Positions 1 to 6,432 are shown, counted from the stretch's first letter. The stretch: DNA of 13,046 bases from an uncultured Collinsella sp. (GCA_958427145.1 CAUAAZ010000046.1:1-13046), one strand, 5' to 3'. The notes: generated by a model from the letters alone, not told the origin. Numbers and translations: made by a program.

Positions 1-563
1 ACCTCGGCCGTCAGCTCCGGATCGAGCGCCGAGGTCGGCTCATCAAAGAATAAGATTTCCGGGTCGGGCGCCAGGGCGCGGGCAATACTCACGCGCTGCT
101 GCTGACCGCCCGAAAGCTCGCAGGGCACCTTGTTCTCGTTACCCGTAAGCCCCATCTGTGCAATCAGCTCGTGCGCGCGGGCCTCCGCCTGCTCGCGCGG
201 GCGCTTAAGCACGCGGATCGGTGCATCGGTGATGTTTTTCATCACGGTATAGTGCGGGAACAGATTGTAGTTCTGAAACACCAAACCAAACCGCGAGCGC
301 GCCTGTTTAGGTACATCGCCCTTTGCGTACACCGCGCCCGAACCCGCATCCGTCGCGACGGCAAGGTCGCCAAACGAGAGCGAGCCACCGTCGAGCGTCT
401 CGAGCAGCGTGGCACAGCGCAGCAGCGTGGACTTACCGCCGCCCGAAGGCCCGATAATCGCCACGACCTCGCCACGCTTAACCTCGAGTGAGATATCCTT
501 GAGTACCTCATTGCCGCCAAACGCCTTACGCGCGTTCGATATATTCATTACCGAATTAATCAT
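1..563 (-). CDS. Amino-acid ABC transporter ATP-binding protein (3' end cut by window edge)
   Basis: This is the cytoplasmic ATPase that powers a polar amino-acid importer (PAAT family). About 187 residues are visible, against roughly 240-260 usual for the family, so the H-loop and C-terminus lie beyond the left edge. Visible in order are Walker A GPSGGGKST (residues 38-46), the Q-loop glutamine in VFQNYNLFP (Q97), the signature LSGGQQQR (150-157), Walker B ILFFDEP with E175, and the D-loop SALD. There is a somewhat long stretch (about residues 66-90) between the first strands and the Q-loop. The start ATG at 563 overlaps the permease stop in the sequence ATGATTAA, so the two are probably translationally coupled. 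No good Shine-Dalgarno precedes it. An in-frame ATG at 548 is the alternative start. The exact substrate cannot be read from this subunit. Confidence 0.95.
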   Translation of the reverse strand, partial: MINSVMNISNARKAFGGNEVLKDISLEVKRGEVVAIIGPSGGGKSTLLRCATLLETLDGGSLSFGDLAVATDAGSGAVYAKGDVPKQARSRFGLVFQNYNLFPHYTVMKNITDAPIRVLKRPREQAEARAHELIAQMGLTGNENKVPCELSGGQQQRVSIARALAPDPEILFFDEPTSALDPELTAE

Positions 564-1209
564 GGTAGTAATCCAATTTTTTCTCGGCAGCACCCAACAG
601 CATCTCGACCACAAAGTTAAAGACCCAGTAGATCAGTGCCGCGATTGCAAACGGCACCATGCTCACCTGCGAGGCGACCAGCGCCTTGGCCGTCGAGAAC
701 ATCTCGCCCACGCCGATGGCGAACGCTAGCGACGTGTCCTTGACCAGCGTGATGATCTCGTTGCCCATCGCCGGCAAAATGCGCTTGGCGACCTGCGGCA
801 TCACGATATACAGAAACGTCTGCATGCGCGAGTAGCCCAGCACCTCGGCTGCCTCGTATTGACCGCGCGGAATGGACTGCAGGCCCGAGCGATAGATCTC
901 GGCAAAGTAACCGGCGTAGTTGATGATGAACGCCACGACGCACGCCGTCCACTTGGAATCGGGCGTGAGCGAAATGCCAAACACGTAGTACGGGGCAAAG
1001 TAGATGGCGAACATCTGTAGCATGAGCGGCGTGCCACGCATCACCGAAATATAGATACGCGCGATCCAGCGAAGCGGCGCAATTTTGCTCATGCGCATGA
1101 ACGCCACGGGGATTCCCAGCGGAATCGACCCGAGCAGCGTCAGCACAAACAGCTGCAAGCTGACCAAGAATCCCTGGCCAAGCATCTGCATCATGACTTG
1201 AATAGACAA
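556..1209 (-). CDS. Amino-acid ABC transporter permease
   Basis: This is the membrane subunit of the importer (HisM/GlnP-like PAAT permease family). From the chosen start it has about 217 residues, typical for the family. It shows a first membrane segment near residues 14-37, the conserved MRGTPLMLQ (57-65), and the cytoplasmic EAA loop that docks to the ATPase (YEAAEVLGYSRMQTFLYIVMPQ region, from about residue 118), followed by further hydrophobic segments. The start is uncertain. The open frame extends to a TTG at 1248, but TTG at 1209 has a purine-rich GAAAGAGAG just upstream, while ATG at 1194 or 1191 has no ribosome binding site at a proper distance. I prefer TTG 1209. The gene sits downstream of the binding protein beyond a 150-nt gap containing a long hairpin, and overlaps the ATPase start by 8 bp. 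Confidence 0.93.
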   Translation of the reverse strand: MSIQVMMQMLGQGFLVSLQLFVLTLLGSIPLGIPVAFMRMSKIAPLRWIARIYISVMRGTPLMLQMFAIYFAPYYVFGISLTPDSKWTACVVAFIINYAGYFAEIYRSGLQSIPRGQYEAAEVLGYSRMQTFLYIVMPQVAKRILPAMGNEIITLVKDTSLAFAIGVGEMFSTAKALVASQVSMVPFAIAALIYWVFNFVVEMLLGAAEKKLDYYHD

Positions 1210-1254
1210 CCCAAGCTCTCTTTCACAACAACAGAACAGCGAACCCAATGTTAA

Positions 1255-1361
1255 AGCGGGTTTTCCAAGTGCCCGAGTTTGTCGTGAAAGAGGAGCGCCG
1301 CGTACTAAATGTACGCTAGCGACGGTTTGAACGGCAAAATCGGGTGCCTGGGAAAGCCGCT
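1255..1361. repeat. Long imperfect inverted repeat between binding-protein and permease genes
   Basis: Two 31-base arms (1255-1285 and 1331-1361) are complementary at 24 of 31 positions, and most mismatches are transitions that would still allow G-U pairs in RNA. The centre holds a perfect smaller palindrome, GCGTAC-TAAAT-GTACGC (1300-1316). On the operon mRNA the hairpin begins at the TAG stop of the binding-protein gene and ends about 45 nt before the permease start. By analogy with REP/BIME hairpins between malE and malF, it could protect the upstream message or damp downstream expression; that role is inference. Its internal motifs resemble the larger palindrome at 2313-2449. There is no T-run after it, so it is not a classical terminator. 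Confidence 0.75.
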
Positions 1362-2220
1362 ATTTCAAAACCCAGTTGTCGAAGGATAGACCGTAGCTTG
1401 CGTACTTGTCGCACAGGTCCTTGACCGTGCCGTCCTCGTAGAGCGCCTTGAGCGACTCGGTCACGGCATCGGCGGACTTGGTGTCGCCCTTCTTAAAGCC
1501 AACGGCGTAGTGCTCGCTAGACAGCGGCTTATCAAGCTGCGTATATGCATCGGGCTTGGCGGCAAGCTGATATTGAGCGATCGAGAGGTCACAGGCAACG
1601 GCATCGACCGCGCCACTCTCGAGCTGCATAAAGGCCGTGTTGTACTCGCCGATGGTGTCGAGCGTGGCAAACGTTGCCGCCAAATCCTTCTGGTCGCCCT
1701 CGAGCACATCCTGCGCCGCGGAATCGGTCTGGGTAATCACGGTCTTGCCGGCAAGATCGTCCCAGCTCTTGATACCCGCGTCCTTCTTGACCACGAGCAC
1801 CTGCTCGTTGAGCATGTACGGCTCGGAGAACGTGTAGTCGTCCTCGCGGCCCTCCATGGTAAAGCCGTTCCAGATGCAGTTGATGGCACCCGAGTTGAGC
1901 AGCGTGTCCTTGGCATCCCAGTCGATAGCCTCATACTCAACGTCCCAACCCTGCTTGTCGGCAACGGCCTTGGCAAGGTCGAGGTCAAAGCCGGTGTACT
2001 CGCCATCGTCGCCCACAAAGCCATACGGAGGATAGGACTTGTCAAAGCCCACCACGAGCTTCTTGGACTCGGCGGCGCCCTTCACGTCCTTGGCTGCGGC
2101 AGAGCCAGCAGCGGAGCCCTTGCCGGCACCACCGCCGCAGCCTACCAGGCCGAGGCCAAGCACCGTGGCAAGCGAACCGGCTAGACCAACAAACTGACGA
2201 CGAGACATATCGGTATTCAT
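1360..2220 (-). CDS. Amino-acid ABC transporter substrate-binding lipoprotein (Tat-type signal)
   Basis: This is the extracytoplasmic solute-binding protein (SBP_bac_3 family, 286 residues) that captures an amino acid and delivers it to the permease. The N-terminus has a twin-arginine motif SRRQF (R7, R8), a hydrophobic core, and a lipobox ending LVGC with C28 as the predicted lipidated residue, so it is likely a Tat-exported lipoprotein. A Gly/Ser/Ala-rich linker follows. The mature domain starts near VVGFDKSYPPYGF (about residue 57) and carries the family hallmarks GFDLDLAKAVA and GREDDYTFSEPY, where the arginine normally binds the ligand carboxylate. The start ATG at 2220 has GGGGG five bases upstream. 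It is the first gene of the operon, behind the promoter at 2276-2304. The substrate is not certain; a polar amino acid or cystine are options. Confidence 0.95.
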   Translation of the reverse strand: MNTDMSRRQFVGLAGSLATVLGLGLVGCGGGAGKGSAAGSAAAKDVKGAAESKKLVVGFDKSYPPYGFVGDDGEYTGFDLDLAKAVADKQGWDVEYEAIDWDAKDTLLNSGAINCIWNGFTMEGREDDYTFSEPYMLNEQVLVVKKDAGIKSWDDLAGKTVITQTDSAAQDVLEGDQKDLAATFATLDTIGEYNTAFMQLESGAVDAVACDLSIAQYQLAAKPDAYTQLDKPLSSEHYAVGFKKGDTKSADAVTESLKALYEDGTVKDLCDKYASYGLSFDNWVLK

Positions 2221-2237
2221 GGTATCCCCCTTGATAG

Positions 2238-2257
2238 CACTTTAGTTAGGTAAAGTG
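2238..2257. promoter_or_regulatory. Operator-like inverted repeat 1 of the ABC operon
   Basis: CACTTTA-N6-TAAAGTG is a perfect 7+7 inverted repeat lying in the predicted 5' untranslated region, between the promoter and the binding-protein start. It resembles a dimeric repressor site. A related 16-base site lies 44 bp upstream (centre to centre). The regulator is unknown. Confidence 0.55.
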
Positions 2258-2275
2258 AGTCATGTAACGTTCAGA

Positions 2276-2304
2276 ATCATACACTCTACCTAGATAAAGT
2301 ACAA
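2276..2304 (-). promoter_or_regulatory. Promoter of the amino-acid ABC transporter operon
   Basis: Read on the minus strand, TTGTAC (-35, at 2299-2304) is followed by exactly 17 bases and then TATGAT (-10, at 2276-2281). Spacing is optimal and the hexamers are close to the housekeeping consensus. Transcription would start near 2269 and give a leader of about 50 nt. It is the best promoter-like sequence in the window. Confidence 0.7.
2284..2299. promoter_or_regulatory. Operator-like repeat 2, inside the promoter spacer
   Basis: CTCTACCTAGATAAAG matches the core of the downstream site (CTTTAGTTAGGTAAAG) at 12 of 16 positions and is itself partly palindromic. It fills the spacer and touches the -35 hexamer, so a protein bound here would block RNA polymerase. 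Together with the site at 2238-2257 this suggests cooperative repression or looping; that is inference. Confidence 0.45.
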
Positions 2305-2312
2305 GGGAGGGG

Positions 2313-2449
2313 TTGCCCGCCGGGTGCCGGGGCAGGGGTTAAGTTTGCTGCTCTACAGTCCTGCTCACGACGGAGAGCACATTAAGTGCTCTCCTGTTCG
2401 TGCGGAACTCGCGACAAACTTAACCCCTGCCCCGGCACCCGGCGGGCAA
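2313..2449. repeat. Nested 137-bp palindrome with perfect 35-bp arms
   Basis: The arms 2313-2347 and 2415-2449 are perfect reverse complements over 35 bases and contain CCGGGGCAGGGGTTAAG. The 67-base centre holds a second palindrome: CACGA (2366-2370) pairs with TCGTG (2398-2402), and inside it GGAGAGCAC-ATTAA-GTGCTCTCC (2372-2394) is perfect. The element lies between the outward-facing promoters of the ABC operon and rlmD, so it does not end any transcript. It encodes no convincing protein. It looks like a non-autonomous repetitive element (REP/BIME or MITE-like) or a cruciform-forming site. Confidence 0.85.
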
Positions 2450-2513
2450 ACATCGTTGGACTTATCACTGACAGGAAATGGGCGCTTGCATATCGTCCGC
2501 TAGCTTGGCACGG

Positions 2514-2519
2514 TACAAT
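2514..2519 (+). promoter_or_regulatory. Candidate -10 box of rlmD
   Basis: TACAAT lies 39 bases before the ATG. No convincing -35 is present at 16-18 bases; TTGCAT occurs but is 22 bases away. The same hexamer recurs upstream of several other genes in the window. The ribosome binding site GTGGGG follows, 9-10 bases before the start. Confidence 0.4.
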
Positions 2520-2558
2520 GCTTGCAGCTTTCAATTTATAAATTAGTGGGGTTAATTC

Positions 2559-3992
2559 ATGGCAGAATCTCGTGCGGAGCGTAAGGCTCGTCGTGCTTTA
2601 ATCGAGGCGGCTGAGGGGTCGGAGGAGAAAAAGTCTTCTAAGAAATCCAAGTCGCCTCAGGATGCGAAGGGCAAGGCTAAGGCCAAGCGTCCCGGCTCTC
2701 GTCGGAGCGGGGATAAGGCGTCCCAGGCTCACTCCAAGCGCCCGCATAAGGATCCAGTTTCGCCTGCGCGGAAGGCTGTGGACCCCAAGTCTCCCTGTTC
2801 GATCATGAAATCTTGCGGTGGGTGCACGGCGCTCAATCGTCCTTATAAAAAGCAGCTGGTGGCCAAGCAGGCTGCTGTGGAGGAGCTGTTTGCTGAGCTC
2901 TGTGAGCGCGAGGGTATTGCCGTTGATTCTATTCGCGGTATGGGCGTCACCCTGGGTGACCCGGGTAAATATCCTGCGCCGCGTGGCTTTCGCCATAAGG
3001 CTGCCACTCCCTTTGCCCCCGGCAAGGAGGGCGCTGTCCGTTGCGGTTTCTTTGAGCGCGGCACGCACAAGATCGTTGCCGTACCCGAGTGTCCTGTCGA
3101 GGCGCCGGGTGCCCGTCAGATTCTCAACGGCATCGCTCGCGAAGCTGAGCGGCTGCATATTCCCGCCTTTAATGAGGACAAGCATCTTGGCTTGCTTCGC
3201 TATGCCGTCGTCCGCTGCGGTTGGCGTACCGACCAGGTCATGGTTACGCTCGTGACCGCCCAGCGCGACTTACCGCATGCGCAGGAGTTCTTTGAGGCCG
3301 TCGCGGCGCTCGATCCGCATATCGTCACCGTTGCCCAAAATATCAATGGCCGTCCCGGTAACGCCATCTTGGGTGAGGAAACTCGTATCGCCTATGGTGC
3401 CGAGTGCATGCGCGATCAGCTGCTCGGCTGCGACTTCGATATCTCCCCCACCGCGTTTTATCAGACCAACCCGCAGCAAACCGAACTGCTCTATCAGCTC
3501 GCCATTGACGGTATGGATCTGCAGCAGGGTGACATTCTTATGGACGCGTACTGCGGCAGCGGCACCATCGGTCTGTGCGCCGCGAAGGATGCCCAGGACA
3601 GAGGTGTCGGCATTATGCTGCTCGGCGTGGAGCGCAACCCGGCGGGCATTGCCGACGCACGTCGCAATGCCGAGCTCAACGGCCTCACCCGCAGCGCTTG
3701 GTTTATGGCCGACGATGCCACCGACTACATCCTAGATGCCGCCGATAACAACGAGCGCGTCGACGTCCTTTCCATCGACCCGCCGCGCGCCGGCTCCACC
3801 CCCGAGTTCCTCGAGGCCGCCTGCGCGCTTAAGCCGCGCCGCATCACCTATATCAGCTGCAACCCCGTGACCCAAGAGCGCGACCTGCACCAGCTCCTCG
3901 ACGGTGGCTATCGCCTGCTCAAGATCACGCCGGTCGACATGTTCCCTCATACCGACCACACCGAGACCGTCGCGGTCCTCGAGCGCCGCTAA
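2559..3992 (+). CDS. rlmD: RlmD-like 23S rRNA (uracil-C5) methyltransferase
   Basis: This is an S-adenosylmethionine-dependent enzyme of the TrmA/RumA family, which methylates carbon 5 of a uridine in 23S rRNA. It has 477 residues. The first ~75 are a lysine/arginine-rich low-complexity tail in place of the TRAM domain many relatives carry. An Fe-S cluster motif follows: C80, C86, C89 and C178. Further on are the fold residues ISPTAFYQTNP (295-305), SAM-binding DAYCGSGTIGL (329-339), DPPR (407-410), catalytic C434 in YISCNP, and the general-base glutamate E469 in HTDHTETVAVLER. All key residues are intact. It is a single gene, divergent from the ABC operon, and ends at a terminator shared with the convergent PHP gene. 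Which uridine is modified (RlmC or RlmD type) cannot be settled from sequence alone. Codon third positions shift from T-rich early to C-rich late. Confidence 0.9.
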   Translation: MAESRAERKARRALIEAAEGSEEKKSSKKSKSPQDAKGKAKAKRPGSRRSGDKASQAHSKRPHKDPVSPARKAVDPKSPCSIMKSCGGCTALNRPYKKQLVAKQAAVEELFAELCEREGIAVDSIRGMGVTLGDPGKYPAPRGFRHKAATPFAPGKEGAVRCGFFERGTHKIVAVPECPVEAPGARQILNGIAREAERLHIPAFNEDKHLGLLRYAVVRCGWRTDQVMVTLVTAQRDLPHAQEFFEAVAALDPHIVTVAQNINGRPGNAILGEETRIAYGAECMRDQLLGCDFDISPTAFYQTNPQQTELLYQLAIDGMDLQQGDILMDAYCGSGTIGLCAAKDAQDRGVGIMLLGVERNPAGIADARRNAELNGLTRSAWFMADDATDYILDAADNNERVDVLSIDPPRAGSTPEFLEAACALKPRRITYISCNPVTQERDLHQLLDGGYRLLKITPVDMFPHTDHTETVAVLERR

Positions 3993-4018
3993 TCCACCCC
4001 GGTAGATTTTTGGGACAG

Positions 4019-4052
4019 GAAAGGGGGCGGCCCGTCTGGACCGCCCCCTTTC
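4019..4052. terminator. Shared terminator between convergent rlmD and PHP gene
   Basis: GAAAGGGGGCGG pairs perfectly with CCGCCCCCTTTC over 12 bp, with two more C-G pairs possible around a GTCT loop. It sits 26 nt after the rlmD stop and 19 nt after the PHP stop on the other strand. T-runs outside the stem are short on both sides, so ending may depend mainly on the strong stem. Confidence 0.75.
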
Positions 4053-4071
4053 GTTGGACATATGAGTCTCG

Positions 4072-4893
4072 TTACATCCCCTTGCGCAGGTCGCATACGC
4101 CGGCTGCCGCCATCTCGCGCAGCAGCGTCTCGCGGTCGCGCGTCACGATCAGGTCCAGCGGGAAGTGAATCTCGTCGAGCAACTTGCGGGCGTGCTCGAG
4201 CTTGCCAATGGCCATACCAATGTGGGCATCGGTCGACACACCAATACCCACGCCCAGCTCGGCGCAGCGCTCGGCAATCTTGCGGCATACGACCCAATGC
4301 TCAGTGTCGGCACCGTGCTCAAGACTATGGTTGTTGATCTCAATGATCTTGTGCTTGGCTTTGGCCGCCAGCAGCACCTCATCGATATCGAACGGCACGC
4401 CCGAACGACCCGTATGCCCAAGCATGAACACCTTGGGGTGCTCCAGGGCATTGATGTACATCTGGGTCGTTTGGGCGAGCGTCGCGCCTTCGGCAAACTG
4501 CGGGTTATGCACGCTTGCCACCAAATAATCCAAATTACGCGTCACCAAATCGAACAGCGAATGTTGGTGACTGTACGAATCGCCGGCAATATCGAGCGAA
4601 ACGGGAATGTCCTCGCCAAACAAGCTTCCGTCCAGCGAAACGATATCGACCTCGGCGCCGCGAAGCACCAGCACGCCGCTCCAAATGCGCGGCCAGATAT
4701 CCTGGTTAATAAAGAACTGGAAACTGCGCAGGTCGTTGGGGCAAGCCGTAACCATAGAGCTCAGATGGTCGGCAGATCCGAGCACCTGCAGGCCACGTTC
4801 CGCCGCCCAGTACACATTCTCCTCAATGGTTGAGTACGCATGCGCGGAGAACAGCGTATGAGTATGAATATCACAAGAAAGAAGGTAGGGCAT
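4072..4893 (-). CDS. PHP-domain metallophosphatase, YcdX family
   Basis: This is a predicted cytoplasmic phosphoesterase of the polymerase-and-histidinol-phosphatase (PHP) superfamily, 273 residues. The complete metal-ligand set known from E. coli YcdX can be matched: H10 and H12 in DIHTHT, H18, H43 in SADHL, E81 in RGAEVDI, H129 in VASVHNP, H160 in LGHTGR, and D222 and H224 in STDAH. This supports a trinuclear metal centre and an active enzyme. The physiological substrate is unknown; histidinol-phosphatase function is possible but no his genes are nearby. The start ATG at 4893 has AAGGAG seven bases upstream. It appears monocistronic, with its own candidate -10 and a terminator on each side. 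Confidence 0.88.
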   Translation of the reverse strand: MPYLLSCDIHTHTLFSAHAYSTIEENVYWAAERGLQVLGSADHLSSMVTACPNDLRSFQFFINQDIWPRIWSGVLVLRGAEVDIVSLDGSLFGEDIPVSLDIAGDSYSHQHSLFDLVTRNLDYLVASVHNPQFAEGATLAQTTQMYINALEHPKVFMLGHTGRSGVPFDIDEVLLAAKAKHKIIEINNHSLEHGADTEHWVVCRKIAERCAELGVGIGVSTDAHIGMAIGKLEHARKLLDEIHFPLDLIVTRDRETLLREMAAAGVCDLRKGM

Positions 4894-4930
4894 CGGGTCT
4901 CCTTATCCGGTATGGCCGTCGCGTATATTC

Positions 4931-4936
4931 ATTGTA
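4931..4936 (-). promoter_or_regulatory. Candidate -10 box of the PHP gene
   Basis: On the minus strand GCGTACAATG contains TACAAT 37 bases before the start ATG. At 17 bases upstream only a poor -35 (TTACGA) is seen. Confidence 0.4.
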
Positions 4937-4994
4937 CGCATAGCTTTCGGCAGTCGTAAAACTGCTTCATCCCAATCACACAACGGCATAGACA

Positions 4995-5023
4995 ACGGGG
5001 TCTGGCTTAAAACCAAACCCCGT
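4995..5023 (-). terminator. Terminator hairpin after the aminotransferase gene
   Basis: Read on the minus strand, ACGGGGTTTGG and CCAGACCCCGT form an 11-bp stem (one T-G wobble) around a 7-base loop TTTTAAG, about 30 nt after the aminotransferase stop. It lacks a long T-run, so efficiency is uncertain. Confidence 0.6.
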
Positions 5024-5052
5024 TTCACGTAAAACATTGTAAGCAGAGCGCT

Positions 5053-6243
5053 TTACTTTTGACGATACTCGTCGGCCAGCTGCTTCCAGGCGGGCAGTGA
5101 GTTAACGATAGTCTCGTAGCTCACACAGTAGCCCAAGCGGAACCAGCCCGGCATGCCAAAACTATCCGAGGGCACCGCGAGCAGCTCATACTTCTTCGCG
5201 CGCTCGCAGAAAGCGTTCGCATCGGGCTCCAGCGCCTTCGCCCACAGGTAGAATGCACCATCCGGCTCAACATACGTGTAGCCGTACTCCGCTAGTGCAT
5301 CGGTAAGCGCGGTGCGGTTGCGCGCATAGGCCTCAACGTCACTCGGCTCATCGATGCAGTCGACAATTACGCGCTGGAAGAGCGCCGGCGCGCACACGAA
5401 GCCCAGCGTACGGGCAGCACCCGCAACAGCCGGCATCAGACGGGCAGCCTGCGGATTGGTGTTGGGAACCAAGATCCACCCCACGCGCTCGCCCGGCAGC
5501 GACAGCGACTTGGAATACGAGTAGCACACGATGGTGTGCTCGTAGATCGAGGGCACCCAAGGCACCTCGGCACCGTACACAATCTCGCGGTACGGCTCAT
5601 CCGAGATGAGCATAATCGGATTCTCGGGATCGCGCTGAGCGTTGGCCTCGCGCAGAACATTGGCCAGTCGCGTCAGCGTGTCGCATGTATATACGGCACC
5701 GGTCGGATTGTTGGGAGAGTCAATGATGACGGCCGCCGTCTTATCGCTGATCGCCTTGAGCACGTTGTCCACGCTCAGCTGGAACGTATCTTCATCGGCG
5801 AGCGCCTCAACACACGTACAGCCGGCCTTCTCAATCCAAACGCGATACTCCGGAAAGTACGGGGCGATAACAATAACCTCGTCGCCCGGGTTCGTAACGG
5901 CGTTGAGCGTGCAGGTGAGCGAAGCCGCGGCACCCACCGTCATAAATACGTCTTTGCCCTCATAGCTCGTGCCAAAGCGGCGGTTGAGCGATTCGGCCAC
6001 AGCGGCACGACATTGCGGCAGGCCCGGTGCGGGCGTGTAGCCGTGCAGCTGGTCGCTCGGCAGCTCCAGGGCCTTCTTAATCGACTCAGCCACAGCAGCG
6101 GGCGCCGAAACGCTCGGATTGCCCAGCGAAAAATCGAATACGTTTTCCGCACCGATCTGCGCCTTGCGCTCAAGGCCATAGCTAAAAATCTCACGGATGA
6201 TGGAGCTTTCCGCGCCGCGAGCATACATAGTTTCGTTGATCAT
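5053..6243 (-). CDS. PLP-dependent aminotransferase, class I/II (aspartate aminotransferase fold)
   Basis: This cytoplasmic enzyme transfers an amino group between an amino acid and a 2-oxo acid using pyridoxal phosphate. It has 396 residues. Visible motifs are FSLGNPS near the N-terminus (38-44), NNPTG (178-182), ISDEPY with D215 and Y218 holding the cofactor, SYSKSLSLPGERVG with the Schiff-base lysine K245 and R253, and FRL with R369, the usual carboxylate-binding arginine. The start ATG at 6243 is preceded by AAAGGGG at a good distance. The open frame continues upstream to 6342 but runs into a palindromic repeat, so that longer start is rejected. Amino-acid specificity is not readable; aspartate, alanine or aromatic substrates are possible. 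It appears monocistronic. Confidence 0.92.
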   Translation of the reverse strand: MINETMYARGAESSIIREIFSYGLERKAQIGAENVFDFSLGNPSVSAPAAVAESIKKALELPSDQLHGYTPAPGLPQCRAAVAESLNRRFGTSYEGKDVFMTVGAAASLTCTLNAVTNPGDEVIVIAPYFPEYRVWIEKAGCTCVEALADEDTFQLSVDNVLKAISDKTAAVIIDSPNNPTGAVYTCDTLTRLANVLREANAQRDPENPIMLISDEPYREIVYGAEVPWVPSIYEHTIVCYSYSKSLSLPGERVGWILVPNTNPQAARLMPAVAGAARTLGFVCAPALFQRVIVDCIDEPSDVEAYARNRTALTDALAEYGYTYVEPDGAFYLWAKALEPDANAFCERAKKYELLAVPSDSFGMPGWFRLGYCVSYETIVNSLPAWKQLADEYRQK

Positions 6244-6267
6244 CTGTTCCCCTTTCGCATAGGCGCT

Positions 6268-6273
6268 ATTGTA
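6268..6273 (-). promoter_or_regulatory. Candidate -10 box of the aminotransferase gene
   Basis: Minus-strand GCGTACAATAG contains TACAAT 24 bases before the ATG. It shares the GCGTACAAT context with the box in front of the PHP gene. No TTGACA-like -35 is found at normal spacing. Confidence 0.4.
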
Positions 6274-6303
6274 CGCTTTAGCCGAGCAAAGTGCCGCAGC
6301 AAT

Positions 6304-6363
6304 GTTAATTGGGGACAGACTTAAATGCGTGAAAACGCTCATTTAAGTCTGTCCCCAATCAAC
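6304..6363. repeat. REP-like palindrome with GGGGACAGACTT arms
   Basis: Arms 6308-6327 and 6340-6359 are perfect 20-base reverse complements beginning ATTGGGGACAGACTTAAATG. They extend four more bases outward with one mismatch. The 12-base centre CGTGAAAACGCT can add a short stem with a GAAA-type loop. The element lies between the ftsH terminator and the aminotransferase promoter. Palindromes containing GGGGACAGACTT are, to my knowledge, common interspersed repeats that in many bacteria are associated with REP-associated tyrosine (Y1) transposases. No such transposase is in this window, so this copy would be non-autonomous. Confidence 0.85.
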
Positions 6364-6381
6364 AGACGGCCCCATATCGCT

Positions 6382-6421
6382 CAAAAGAAAAAGCCTCCGC
6401 AGGTTTCCCCGCGGAGGCTTT
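6382..6421 (-). terminator. Rho-independent terminator of the tilS-hpt-ftsH cluster
   Basis: On the minus strand AAAGCCTCCGC pairs perfectly with GCGGAGGCTTT (11 bp, 10-base loop) and is followed by TTCTTTT. It begins 11 nt after the ftsH stop. This is a textbook intrinsic terminator. Confidence 0.92.
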
Positions 6422-6432
6422 CGCCACAAAGA

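Noticed and set aside
2313..2449. The large palindrome as a transcription terminator or riboswitch
   Set aside because: The flanking genes point away from it, there is no T-run, and the centre is palindromic rather than aptamer-like.
1255..2449. CRISPR array or insertion sequence in the palindrome-rich left part
   Set aside because: There are only two elements, far apart and of differing sequence, no regular direct repeats with spacers, and no transposase gene.
4007..4018. TTTTTGGGACAG just before the rlmD terminator, resembling half of the GGGGACAG palindrome
   Set aside because: Only about eight bases match and there is no second arm; it could be a decayed end but chance cannot be excluded.
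5536..6324. 262-codon plus-strand open frame opposite the aminotransferase
   Set aside because: Shadow frame; the aminotransferase has intact cofactor and catalytic motifs and normal length.
6244..6342. N-terminal extension of the aminotransferase by 33 codons
   Set aside because: It would translate through the palindromic repeat and the promoter-like TACAAT; ATG 6243 has a good AAAGGGG site and matches family length.
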